Shown piece after piece: positions 17,594-24,976 of a DNA stretch of 64,000 nt (positions within the stretch are counted from its first letter, which is position 1; each line of letters begins with the position of its first letter). The notes under the pieces were generated by a model, which saw nothing but the letters and a program-made list of their open reading frames with translations, was not told where the DNA came from and searched no databases. This DNA comes from Acidovorax carolinensis (GTDB taxonomy: Bacteria; Pseudomonadota; Gammaproteobacteria; Burkholderiales; Burkholderiaceae_C): the NCBI RefSeq assembly GCF_002157145.1, contig NZ_CP021361.1, forward strand, positions 372,001 to 436,000, written 5' to 3'. A program made the position numbers and the translations under genes.

Positions 17594-18694
17594 ATGATCG
17601 GTATCGTCCAGGCGTTTGCTCCCACCTATGCGCGCGCACGCACGCAGTTTCTGGAGGCTGCCGCCACGTCCGGCCTGCCGATCGAATCGCACCGCCATCC
17701 GCTCCTGGGGCGCGATGGCGAAGACCTGGCCATGGATGTGGTTCGCGATGGTCCGCCAGACGCCGACAAGCTGCTCATCGTGAGCAGCGGCTGCCATGGG
17801 GTGGAGGGCTTTTGCGGCAGTGGCGTGCAGGTTTTTGCACTGCACGACCAGGAGTGGCGCAACCTGGCGCATGCGCAGGGCGTGGCCGTGCTCTACATCC
17901 ACGCGCTCAACCCCTATGGGTTCTCGCACATCCGCCGCACCACGCACGAGAACGTGGACCTGAACCGCAATTTCCACGACTTCAGCCAGCCCCTGCCCGT
18001 CAATGCCGCCTACCGTGAAGTGGCACCGCTGCTGTTGCCCAATGCGTGGCCGCCGCAGGCGGACAACCTGCTGGCTGTGCAGGCCTATATCGCCGCGCAT
18101 GGCGCAGCCGCCTGGCAGGCGGCCATCACGCGCGGGCAGCATGAGTTTGCCCAGGGCCTGTACTTTGGTGGCACGGCGCCAACCTGGAGCAACCAGACGC
18201 TGCGCGCGGTGCTGCGCCAGCACGGCAGCCGGGCCGCGCGCGTGGGCTGGATCGATCTGCACACGGGCCTGGGCCCCAGTGGTCTGGGCGAGCGCATCTA
18301 CTGCGGGCCCGACGATGCCGTCGCCGTGCAGCGCACGCGCGACTGGTGGGCGGGCGGTGGCGCCACGCCCGTCACGTCGATTCATGACGGCTCGTCCACC
18401 TCGGCATTCCTTACGGGGCTGATGTGGACCGCCATCCAGGACGAATGCCCCCAGGCCCAATTCACCGGCATTGCCATGGAATACGGCACGCAGCCGCTGC
18501 AGGATGTGCTGCAGGCCCTGCGTGCCGAACACTGGCTTTATCTCCATCCCGAGGCCCCCGCCGAGCAAGCCGCGCACATCAAGGCGCAGATGCTGGCCGC
18601 GTTCTACACCGACACCGATGCCTGGAAGGGCCAGGTCATCAGCCAGGCGCGGCAGTCGATGTTCCAGGCGGTGCAGGGCCTGAGCAGGCACTAA
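17594..18694 (+). CDS. DUF2817 (M14-like) metallohydrolase
   Basis: 366-residue protein of the DUF2817 family, related to M14 carboxypeptidases. The probable zinc motif is SSGCHGVEGFCGSG (His and Glu, near residue 75-80). LYIHALNPYGFSHIRRTTHE and DLNRNF follow (about 100-125), and a late histidine occurs in IDLHTGLGPSG (about 220). No signal peptide is visible, so it is likely cytoplasmic. The ATG at 17594 has AGGAAA seven bases upstream. Neighbouring ArgE and aminoacylase suggest scavenging of peptides or acylated amino acids; the substrate is unknown. Confidence 0.85.
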   Translation: MIGIVQAFAPTYARARTQFLEAAATSGLPIESHRHPLLGRDGEDLAMDVVRDGPPDADKLLIVSSGCHGVEGFCGSGVQVFALHDQEWRNLAHAQGVAVLYIHALNPYGFSHIRRTTHENVDLNRNFHDFSQPLPVNAAYREVAPLLLPNAWPPQADNLLAVQAYIAAHGAAAWQAAITRGQHEFAQGLYFGGTAPTWSNQTLRAVLRQHGSRAARVGWIDLHTGLGPSGLGERIYCGPDDAVAVQRTRDWWAGGGATPVTSIHDGSSTSAFLTGLMWTAIQDECPQAQFTGIAMEYGTQPLQDVLQALRAEHWLYLHPEAPAEQAAHIKAQMLAAFYTDTDAWKGQVISQARQSMFQAVQGLSRH

Positions 18695-18759
18695 GATGCA
18701 GCGCAGGTAAATTTTGCCGACACTGTTTTTTTCCAACTTTTCTACCAAGGACAAACGAC

Positions 18760-19014
18760 ATGGCCGACCTGAATGCCACTTTCGAAGCCGCTGTGGCCAA
18801 TTCCAAGAACCTTAGCGAGCGTCCCGACAACGTCACGCTGCTGAAGATCTATGCGCTGTACAAGCAGGCCACGGCGGGCGACAACACCGAAAAGAAGCCC
18901 AGCTTCTCCGACGTCGTGGGCCGGGCCAAGTGGGACGCATGGGAAAAGCTCAAGGGCACCGGTCTTGACGCCGCCAAGCAGCAGTACATCGACCTGATTG
19001 AGTCGCTGAGCTGA
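18760..19014 (+). CDS. Acyl-CoA-binding protein
   Basis: 84-residue ACBP. It has the conserved helices with LLKIYALYKQATAGDN (about residues 28-43) and GRAKWDAWEKLKG (about 54-66), whose Tyr, Lys and Trp residues hold the acyl-CoA adenine and phosphate. It buffers and transports long-chain acyl-CoA in the cytoplasm. The ATG at 18760 has AAGGA eight bases upstream. A strong intrinsic terminator follows 26 nt after the stop, so it is likely monocistronic or the last gene of its transcript. Confidence 0.95.
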   Translation: MADLNATFEAAVANSKNLSERPDNVTLLKIYALYKQATAGDNTEKKPSFSDVVGRAKWDAWEKLKGTGLDAAKQQYIDLIESLS

Positions 19015-19040
19015 AAGGGCAAGAGTCGATTCAGAAAGCA

Positions 19041-19064
19041 AAGCGGCTTCACGGCCGCTTTTTT
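19041..19064 (+). terminator. Intrinsic terminator after acyl-CoA-binding protein
   Basis: Stem AAGCGGC / GCCGCTT with a 6-base loop, followed by TTTT (tail of six T counting the stem end). The minus-strand nitroreductase ends just beyond, at 19092. Confidence 0.85.
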
Positions 19065-19091
19065 CATGGGCGCCGGTGGCGTGGCAGTGCC

Positions 19092-19811
19092 TCAGTCGCG
19101 CCAGGTGACGCTGTCCCCCGGGGCTGCGCGCTGCGTGCGAAACCGGTTGGCCGGATGCGCCGGGTCGGCCATGCCAAACGAGATGCCGCAGACGATGCTG
19201 CGGTCTGTGGCAATGCCCAGCACCTCGCGCAGAACACGGGGGTAGGCGGCCAGCGCGGCCTGCGCAATGGTTGCCACGCCTAGGCTGTGCGCGGCCAGCA
19301 GAAAGTTGCCCACGTAGGCGCCACAGTCCACCGCGCCATACACGCCCAGGGCTTCGTCGCTGCTGACGATGGCCACATGCGGCGCACCGAACATGGTGAA
19401 GTTCTGGGCCGCCTGCCGGGCGGAGGCTTCGCGGTCACCCTTGGGAATGCCCAGGGCTTCGTAAAGGCCCCAGCCGCATTCGCGCCGCCGCTCCTGGTAC
19501 ACGCCGCGGTATTCGCGCGGCCAGGGCAGATCGGGCGCCGCAGGCTCGGTGGCCACATGGGCCTGCAGGGCACTGCGCAGGCGCGCCAGGGTGGCGCCGC
19601 TGGCGATGGTCAGCTGCCACGGTTGCGCATTGCACCACGAGGCCGTGCGCTGGGCGGCGGCCAGGATGCTGTCGATGGTGGGGCGGTCCAGTTCCTGCGG
19701 CAGGAACGCGCGGCAGCTGTAGCGGGTATGCAGTAGGGTGGACAGGGTTTCGTAGGCGGGCGTTGTCCCGGCGGGTGCTGCGGCAGGAGGTGGTGTGTGC
19801 ATGGGTGTCAT
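19092..19811 (-). CDS. Nitroreductase (NfnB/oxidoreductase-like)
   Basis: 239-residue FMN-dependent nitroreductase-fold protein. The N-terminal motif HTRYSCRAFLPQELDRPTID (about residues 28-47) includes the family's Arg-Ser-X-Arg-like phosphate-binding segment. ASWCNAQPWQLTIASG (about 58-73) and AAHSLGVATIAQAALAAYP (about 175-193) are the other flavin contacts. ATG at 19811 starts one base after the stop of the upstream PHA-related gene (TGA-G-ATG), indicating coupling. It is the third gene of a tight minus-strand operon with the lipoprotein aminopeptidase and PHA protein. Substrate is not known. Confidence 0.87.
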   Translation of the reverse strand: MTPMHTPPPAAAPAGTTPAYETLSTLLHTRYSCRAFLPQELDRPTIDSILAAAQRTASWCNAQPWQLTIASGATLARLRSALQAHVATEPAAPDLPWPREYRGVYQERRRECGWGLYEALGIPKGDREASARQAAQNFTMFGAPHVAIVSSDEALGVYGAVDCGAYVGNFLLAAHSLGVATIAQAALAAYPRVLREVLGIATDRSIVCGISFGMADPAHPANRFRTQRAAPGDSVTWRD

Positions 19812-19812
19812 C

Positions 19813-20217
19813 TCAGGCTTTCCGGGCCGCCGCCTTGGCGGGTGCGCGGCTGGCGGTCTTGTGCTCCGCGCCATCCTGCGCGGGCGCTTTCTTTTTGGCT
19901 GGCGCGGTTTTGCGCGCAGCGGGGTGGGGCGCGTTGAGCAGCGCATCGAGCTGCTCGCCGATTTCGGCTTCGATGCGCGCCTTGAAGGCACCAAACAGGA
20001 AGCCCAGCTCGGCCTTCATTTCAAACTGGCGGGCATCCACCAGCAGCGTGCCTTTCACGCCGGCGCGGCTGAAATACAGGGTGTCCTGCGCATCGCCTTC
20101 TTCATACGTGCAGTCCATGTCGAACTTTTTCTCGGCCTTTTCGGCCCAGGACAGGCCGACGTTGCGGGCTTCGGCGAAGCCCAGGTGGTGTTCGCGGTGG
20201 ATGTGGATGTCAGGCAC
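19813..20217 (-). CDS. Polyhydroxyalkanoic acid system family protein
   Basis: 134-residue protein matching the PHA granule region family (PF09650-type): PDIHIHREHHLGFAEARNVG at the N-terminus, a beta-rich middle, and GFLFGAFKARIEAEIGEQLD before a Lys/Ala-rich, histone-like tail of ~40 residues. It probably starts at GTG 20217, which overlaps the aminopeptidase end by 8 nt; AAGGAG lies seven bases upstream and fixes the start. Such proteins associate with PHA granules or nucleoid-like regions; the basic tail would suit binding to DNA or the granule surface. Confidence 0.83.
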   Translation of the reverse strand: MPDIHIHREHHLGFAEARNVGLSWAEKAEKKFDMDCTYEEGDAQDTLYFSRAGVKGTLLVDARQFEMKAELGFLFGAFKARIEAEIGEQLDALLNAPHPAARKTAPAKKKAPAQDGAEHKTASRAPAKAAARKA

Positions 20218-21358
20218 CGGGGGGCTCCTTGGGTGGTGGTAGGGCGCGCAGGCTCTGGTGGCGTTGCGCTTCGGGCTGCTGCGCCAGTTGTCTGACGGCA
20301 TCATAAAACCGGGGCCACTGGCGGCCCTCGCGCTCGAACAGGGCTTCGAACGCGGGCACCAGTTCGTCGTAGGCCGCCTGGGCGGCAAAGCTGGCATTGT
20401 TGGCCCGGGCCACCCAGCGGTCGTAACCCGCCAGCTGGGCGGCATTCACGGCGGCGGTGCGATCGCGCCGGGCCTGCAGCCAGGCGGTGCGCAGCGTGGC
20501 GTAGTCGCTACGAAACGCTTGCATTGCTTCAATTTTCATAGCTGCCAGCGCTTTCTCATCAAGCGCTAGAGCCTCTTTTTGCTCGTAAATTGCTGACAGC
20601 CGCGCCCGGGTGGCGCGCGTCAGGGCACGGAAGGCGCTGCGTCGTTCGCTGCTTTCGGCAAAGGCCGCGCGGGCCTCTGGGCTGGCCTCGGTGGCCAGCC
20701 ACTGCGCGCTGCCCAGCCGCTCCACCGCCGTGGCAAACGATTCGTTGAACAGCGTGTCGCCCTGCGCATACACCACCTGGTGAGCCAGTTCGTGGAACAG
20801 CAGGCGCACAAATTCGCCCTCGGGCCAGGCGATGAAGGTGGAGAGCAGCGGGTCACCGCCGGCCCAGTTCATGTAGCCCAGGGTGGAGTAGGCGGGCACG
20901 CCATACACCTCCACTTCCAGGCCTTGCCCGGTCAGCTGCGCGGCCTCGGCCCGCGCGTCGGATTCGGCAAAGTAGCCGCGGTAGCCAATGCAGCCCGTGA
21001 CCGGAAAGCACCAGCGGTGCAGCGTGAGCGCATAGGGCGGCGCGGCCACCACATTCCAGACGGCGTAGGGGCGTTTCAGGTCGGCATAGCGGCGGTAGCT
21101 GGCGTTGTCGGGCAGGCCCAGCTCGGCCACGGCAAAGGCGCGGGCGCGCTGCGCCAGTTGCAGGCGCTCGCGCAGTGCGGGGGTGATGTCGGTGCGGGCG
21201 ATCCACTGGTCGATCGGCTCGGCCGCCCGCATGATCTGCAGGTGCCCCTGTGCGGATTGCCAGTAATAGCCCAGCGTGCTGCCCTGGCTGGCGCAGCCCG
21301 GCAGCGCCAGCGCCAGCAGGAACAGCAGTACAAGGCGTTGCAGAAACGAAAGTGGCAT
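20210..21358 (-). CDS. Putative lipoprotein aminopeptidase (zinc metallopeptidase)
   Basis: 382-residue predicted lipoprotein: hydrophobic signal then lipobox LPGC with Cys near residue 22. The gluzincin motif HELAH is at residues 189-193 (in LLFHELAHQVVYAQGD), followed by NESFATAVE, whose Glu is the likely third zinc ligand. This matches the PF10023-type putative aminopeptidase family. A dispersed hairpin repeat lies inside the gene and is translated as about residues 260-276 (EQKEALALDEKALAAMKIEA), downstream of the active site. ATG 21358 is chosen for the signal peptide. The GTG start of the PHA gene overlaps its end. Confidence 0.86.
   Translation of the reverse strand: MPLSFLQRLVLLFLLALALPGCASQGSTLGYYWQSAQGHLQIMRAAEPIDQWIARTDITPALRERLQLAQRARAFAVAELGLPDNASYRRYADLKRPYAVWNVVAAPPYALTLHRWCFPVTGCIGYRGYFAESDARAEAAQLTGQGLEVEVYGVPAYSTLGYMNWAGGDPLLSTFIAWPEGEFVRLLFHELAHQVVYAQGDTLFNESFATAVERLGSAQWLATEASPEARAAFAESSERRSAFRALTRATRARLSAIYEQKEALALDEKALAAMKIEAMQAFRSDYATLRTAWLQARRDRTAAVNAAQLAGYDRWVARANNASFAAQAAYDELVPAFEALFEREGRQWPRFYDAVRQLAQQPEAQRHQSLRALPPPKEPPGA
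20531..20580 (-). repeat. Dispersed hairpin repeat, copy 4, inside a coding sequence
   Basis: Minus-strand reading GAGGCTCTAGCGCTTGATGA followed by GAAAGCGCTGGCAGCTATGA closely matches the intergenic copy at 11535-11588. It lies wholly within the aminopeptidase gene, in frame with no stop, and encodes an alanine/lysine-rich helix-like segment. Confidence 0.88.
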
Positions 21359-21457
21359 GTCGGCAAGGAAAACGGGAGTGATCTGCAGTGTAGACACAAG
21401 GCCCGGCCAGGGTTCACTGCGGGCCTTGCCTGGCACCCGGTGCGGCTGGTTCCTAGA

Positions 21458-21541
21458 ATGTGCCATGCCCCACGCTGCAGCTGGTGCCGGGCAGCACCGG
21501 TCTATTGCCGCTACCACGACCATGAATGGGGGTTCCCAGTG
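21458..21541 (+). pseudogene. tag: 5' remnant of DNA-3-methyladenine glycosylase I gene (tag)
   Basis: From ATG 21458 the frame reads MCHAPRCSWCRAAPVYCRYH then DHEWGFPV. This matches the N-terminus of Tag glycosylases (the Arg-Cys-X-Trp, TyrHisAspXGluTrpGly-Pro/Val pattern, which includes zinc-ligand cysteine and active-site residues). Similarity stops after ~28 codons, where a full gene would run ~190. The frame then continues without a stop into the zinc-ribbon membrane protein gene, so a deletion fused the start of tag to it. Either the fragment is dead, or it acts as an N-terminal extension of the next protein. Confidence 0.72.
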
Positions 21542-21550
21542 GCATGTCCA

Positions 21551-21910
21551 ATGACGCACGTTTGCCCCCATTGTCAGAAGCGCGGCGTCAGCAATGCAGC
21601 GCTTCGCTGGTCCACGCGAGAAGGTCCTGCGCAATGCGGCTACTGCGCAGGACTGTCCCATGTACTGGCCAGTACCTCCAGCGCCATTGGCGTGTTCACA
21701 TGGATGACGCTGATCGGTGGCCTGGTGCTGGGTCTGGTGCTTTCATCCGTTGCGGTCGCCGTGGCGGGTTTGCTCGTGGCGGGCTTAGGCAATGTGTGGA
21801 TGTGGCGCCGCTGCGAGTTGTTCCCGACAGAGAGAAAGGCCGCGCGAACGGCACAGCGTGTTGGCTGGGCGGCTGCGCTTTTTGCGGTGGTGATGGCGCT
21901 CTTCGGCTGA
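21551..21910 (+). CDS. Small zinc-ribbon, two-helix membrane protein
   Basis: 119 residues from ATG 21551, or 150 from the tag-derived ATG 21458 in the same frame. It starts with a probable zinc ribbon: CPHC at residues 5-8 and CGYC near 28-31. Two hydrophobic helices follow (FTWMTLIGGLVLGLVLSSVA, then a second at the C-terminus, VGWAAALFAVVMALFG). No good ribosome site precedes 21551, so the upstream start is a real possibility. I do not recognise a named family. Confidence 0.62.
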   Translation: MTHVCPHCQKRGVSNAALRWSTREGPAQCGYCAGLSHVLASTSSAIGVFTWMTLIGGLVLGLVLSSVAVAVAGLLVAGLGNVWMWRRCELFPTERKAARTAQRVGWAAALFAVVMALFG

Positions 21911-21941
21911 CCCCACGAGCAGGGCGGTGCAGGGCCTTTGG

Positions 21942-23159
21942 CTATTGCCGCGCCACCGGCCGCAGCACCCACAACGCCGCCAGCGCCGCCACGCCCAGCA
22001 GCGCGGTGACCCACAAGGCCGCAGCGCCAACGCCATCGAGCAGCAGGCCAAACAGCAGCGGCGCAAAGGCCTGCGCCACGCGGGCGGGCACCATCAGGAG
22101 CCCCTGGCGCTCGCCATAGCCCGCTGGGCCGAACAGCACCAGCGGCAGCGTGCCCTTGGCAATGGTCAGGATGCCGTTGCCCGCGCCGTGCAGCACGGTG
22201 AACACCGCTGCTGCGGGGGCGCCCACCACCATCAGGATGGCTGCGCCTACCGGGTGGGCCGCTGCGGCCAGCTGGGCTGACAGCAGCGGGTGCATGCGGT
22301 GCAACAGGCCAAATTCGAGCAGGCGCGCCACGACCTGGGCGGGGCCCACCAGGGCTGCGATGGCCACCGCCGCCTGCAGCGAGGTGCCGCTGGCCTGCAG
22401 CAGGCGCGGCAGATGGGCGGCCATGGCCGTGCTGGTGAACCAGGTCACGGCGAAGACGAACGACAGCAGCACCGTGGTGCGCAGCGCGCGGGTGGCAGCG
22501 GCCGGGGCGTGTGGGGATGCATCTGCTGACGCTGCCTGCGATGCGGCCGGCATGGTGGTCATGGGGGCCGGTGTGTTTTGCGCGTTCGCTACGCTGTCGA
22601 TGCGGGGCAACCAGCCATTGAGCGGCACGCCCGCCAGCAGGTGCAAGCCGGCCCAGCCAAAACATGCGCCACGCCAGCCCCATTGCACTTCCATCCAGGC
22701 CGACAGCGGCCAGCCCACGGTGCTGGCAAAGCCCGCAATCAGCGTGATGCCGGTGATGGCGCCACGGGAGTCCTTGCCGTACAGGCGCACCAGCGTGGCA
22801 AAGGCCGCTTCATACAGGCCCGAGCCCATGGCTACGCCCATCAGCACCCAGGCGGCAAACAGGCCGATGGGGCCCTGCGCGAGGCCCAACCCGGCCAGAC
22901 TGGCGGCAAACAGCACGTTGGTGCCGACCAGCACCGAACGGCCGCCATGCCGGTCGATCGTGCGGCCCGCCAGCGGGCCCAGCAAGGCCGACACGATGAG
23001 CGCCACCGAGAACGCGGCAAACACCACGGACGGTGCCACACCCAGGTCGCGCGCCATGGGCACGGCCAGCATGGCCGGCAGGTAGTACGACGAGGCCCAG
23101 GCCAGGGTCTGCGCGCTGCCCAGGCGGGCCACTGTCCAGCGCTGCGAGGCGGGTCTCAT
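21942..23159 (-). CDS. MFS transporter
   Basis: 405-residue major facilitator with about twelve helices. The loop 2-3 signature GPLAGRTIDRHGGRSVLVGT (residues 61-80) is the classical MFS motif. YEAAFATLVRLYGKDSRGAITG and the paired inner helices follow. It starts 36 nt after arsC, so they are likely co-transcribed; with an arsenate reductase upstream, export of an arsenic compound is possible but unproven because many MFS proteins with this shape export drugs or organic acids. A central cytoplasmic loop around residues 195-225 is low-complexity. Confidence 0.85.
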   Translation of the reverse strand: MRPASQRWTVARLGSAQTLAWASSYYLPAMLAVPMARDLGVAPSVVFAAFSVALIVSALLGPLAGRTIDRHGGRSVLVGTNVLFAASLAGLGLAQGPIGLFAAWVLMGVAMGSGLYEAAFATLVRLYGKDSRGAITGITLIAGFASTVGWPLSAWMEVQWGWRGACFGWAGLHLLAGVPLNGWLPRIDSVANAQNTPAPMTTMPAASQAASADASPHAPAAATRALRTTVLLSFVFAVTWFTSTAMAAHLPRLLQASGTSLQAAVAIAALVGPAQVVARLLEFGLLHRMHPLLSAQLAAAAHPVGAAILMVVGAPAAAVFTVLHGAGNGILTIAKGTLPLVLFGPAGYGERQGLLMVPARVAQAFAPLLFGLLLDGVGAAALWVTALLGVAALAALWVLRPVARQ

Positions 23160-23195
23160 GAGAGGGGGTGCACCACGCTGCGCAAGCTTGGGGTG

Positions 23196-23648
23196 TTATG
23201 GCTTGCTGGAGGGGCGGTCGGCCCCTGGGGCGCGCTGGCCGTTCGCAGCGATGACCACCTCGCCGTCTTCCTTGGTGAAGGCGCCTTGCTGGGGCTGGGG
23301 CAAGATGTCCAGCACCGCCTCGGACGGGCGGCACAGCCGCGTGCCCAGCGGCGTGACCACGATGGGGCGGTTGATGAGGATGGGATGTTGGACCATGGCA
23401 TCGATGAGCTGCTCATCCGTCACGCCGGGGGCACCCAGGTTCAGCGCGGTGAACAGGGCTTCCTTGCTGCGCACCGCATCGATCACGGGCCGGCCCGTGG
23501 CAGCGATCAGCGCCACCAGGGTTTCGCGGCGCGGCGGGGTCTTGAGGTATTCAATGACCTCGGGCTCCACGCCGCTGTTGCGGATCATGGCCAGGGTGTT
23601 GCGGGAGGTGCCGCAGCGCGGGTTGTGATAGATGGTGATGGAGGTCAT
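23196..23648 (-). CDS. arsC: Arsenate reductase (glutaredoxin-dependent)
   Basis: 150-residue ArsC. The catalytic Cys12 is in HNPRCGTSRNTL. PIVVTPLGTRLCRPSEAVLD (about residues 95-115) supplies the conserved arginines that bind arsenate in the R773-type enzymes. It reduces arsenate to arsenite using glutathione/glutaredoxin. No arsR or arsB is adjacent; an MFS gene follows 36 nt downstream. The C-terminus carries a ~15-residue Pro/Arg-rich tail beyond the typical ~140-residue length. Confidence 0.92.
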   Translation of the reverse strand: MTSITIYHNPRCGTSRNTLAMIRNSGVEPEVIEYLKTPPRRETLVALIAATGRPVIDAVRSKEALFTALNLGAPGVTDEQLIDAMVQHPILINRPIVVTPLGTRLCRPSEAVLDILPQPQQGAFTKEDGEVVIAANGQRAPGADRPSSKP

Positions 23649-23693
23649 GCGTCGGCAGTGTGTCAGCGCGAGCGTGCCATGGCAATGGCGTGT

Positions 23694-24257
23694 TCAGAGG
23701 GGCCAGCCGGGCAGCTGCTGCAGGGTGCGCAGCAGGTTGCGGCCAGCGTCGTCCAGGGCGTTGTTGTTGTGCACTTCCACGGCGGCGACGTGGGGTGGAG
23801 GCTGAAAGGCCGCTGCCCGCTGAACGCGTGCGTCGATCTGCTCTGCCGTCTCGCGGCCCCGGGCCGTCAGGCGCTGGCGCAGAACCTCGGGGCTGGCGGT
23901 GATGTGCACGGCGACCAGTTCCGGGCATTGTTGCAGCGCCTGCGGCAAGTAGGCGCGCGAGCCATTGACCAGCACCCATGCGCGTCTTGACAAGGGTGCC
24001 AGTTCAGCGTGCCGCACGCCATAGTGCAGGCCATTGGCTTGCCAGTGCAGCGCAAAGGCCTGGGCGTCGCGCAGCCGGGCGAAGGTGGCTTCATCCACGC
24101 TTTCGTGCGCCTCGCCACCGGCTGGGGCGGCGCGGCTGACGGTGCGCCGTGCCCAATGCACCGCGCTGGAGGCGGGCAGATGCTGGCGCAACCAGTCGAG
24201 CAACGAATCCTTGCCCGCGCCCGAGGGGCCCATGCAGTACACCAGCCGCCCACTCAT
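23694..24257 (-). CDS. phnN: Ribose 1,5-bisphosphate phosphokinase
   Basis: 187-residue P-loop kinase with MGPSGAGKDSLLDWL near residue 9 (Walker A) and the guanylate-kinase-like fold. It phosphorylates ribose 1,5-bisphosphate to PRPP, the last step that recycles the C-P lyase product. The ATG at 24257 overlaps the DUF1045 stop (ATGA). It belongs to the minus-strand unit phnF-DUF1045-phnN, divergent from the phnGHIJ operon. Confidence 0.92.
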   Translation of the reverse strand: MSGRLVYCMGPSGAGKDSLLDWLRQHLPASSAVHWARRTVSRAAPAGGEAHESVDEATFARLRDAQAFALHWQANGLHYGVRHAELAPLSRRAWVLVNGSRAYLPQALQQCPELVAVHITASPEVLRQRLTARGRETAEQIDARVQRAAAFQPPPHVAAVEVHNNNALDDAGRNLLRTLQQLPGWPL

Positions 24258-24976
24258 GCGCCCATCTCCAGGTGGTCCAGCAGCACAAAGTCGGCGCCCG
24301 GAGTGGGTTCGGCAAACAGCGCCAGGCTGTTGAACTGCAGGGGCGGCAGGTCGGCAAAGAACTGCTCGGCGGCATCGTGCACCAGGGCCTGGGCGTCGAC
24401 ATGCACCTCGCTCAAGGGGCCGGTCAGCGACATGTGAAAGCGGAACTCCTCCAGCACAAACGGGTAGCCCCAGCGCTGCAGCAGCTCGTCCTGCCGGGGT
24501 GTCAGGCCGCCCGCGCGCCGCCGGGCGAGTTCGGCCGGGGGCAAGGGGGCCACCAGCGGCTGCAACTTCGTCACGCAAGCGGCGGCGGCCTGATGGATGG
24601 GCGCCTGCGCGGCAGCGGATGCCGTGGGTACCAGCGCCAGAAAGTCGTCAAGGCGCTCGACCTGCATGGGCGGCAGTGTGAACGGCTGCAGACCACTGGC
24701 GATGGCCTGCACAGCCTGGTGCAGCGTGGCCCAGTCCACGCCCGGCGTCAGCATAAATGGCGCCTTGAGCGTGCCATGCCAGCCATAGCGTCGGGGCGCT
24801 GCCGTGAGGCGGTGCAGGTCATCTTTGGTTACGCCTGCAATGTCCAGCTGGGGCAGCGGCTGCAACTGCGCCGCGCAGCGGCCCAGCCAGTGGCTGCCTG
24901 CCAGCCAGCCGAGGGTGCCGGGTGCGGGGGCGAAATACACCGCATAACGGTGCGCGGTGATGGGTTCAGTGCTCAT
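24254..24976 (-). CDS. DUF1045 phosphonate-operon protein
   Basis: 240-residue DUF1045 protein, a family found almost only in C-P lyase loci. The N-terminus HRYAVYFAPAPGTLGWLAG and a central HGTLKAPFMLTPGVDW (about residues 70-85) resemble the 2H phosphoesterase superfamily pattern; a second HMSLTGPLSEV (about 190) provides the matching His-X-Ser/Thr. This suggests cyclic-phosphodiester chemistry, such as processing a cyclic ribose phosphate intermediate, which is inference. ATG 24976 overlaps the phnF end by 11 nt. phnN follows with a 4-nt overlap. Confidence 0.88.
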   Translation of the reverse strand: MSTEPITAHRYAVYFAPAPGTLGWLAGSHWLGRCAAQLQPLPQLDIAGVTKDDLHRLTAAPRRYGWHGTLKAPFMLTPGVDWATLHQAVQAIASGLQPFTLPPMQVERLDDFLALVPTASAAAQAPIHQAAAACVTKLQPLVAPLPPAELARRRAGGLTPRQDELLQRWGYPFVLEEFRFHMSLTGPLSEVHVDAQALVHDAAEQFFADLPPLQFNSLALFAEPTPGADFVLLDHLEMGA

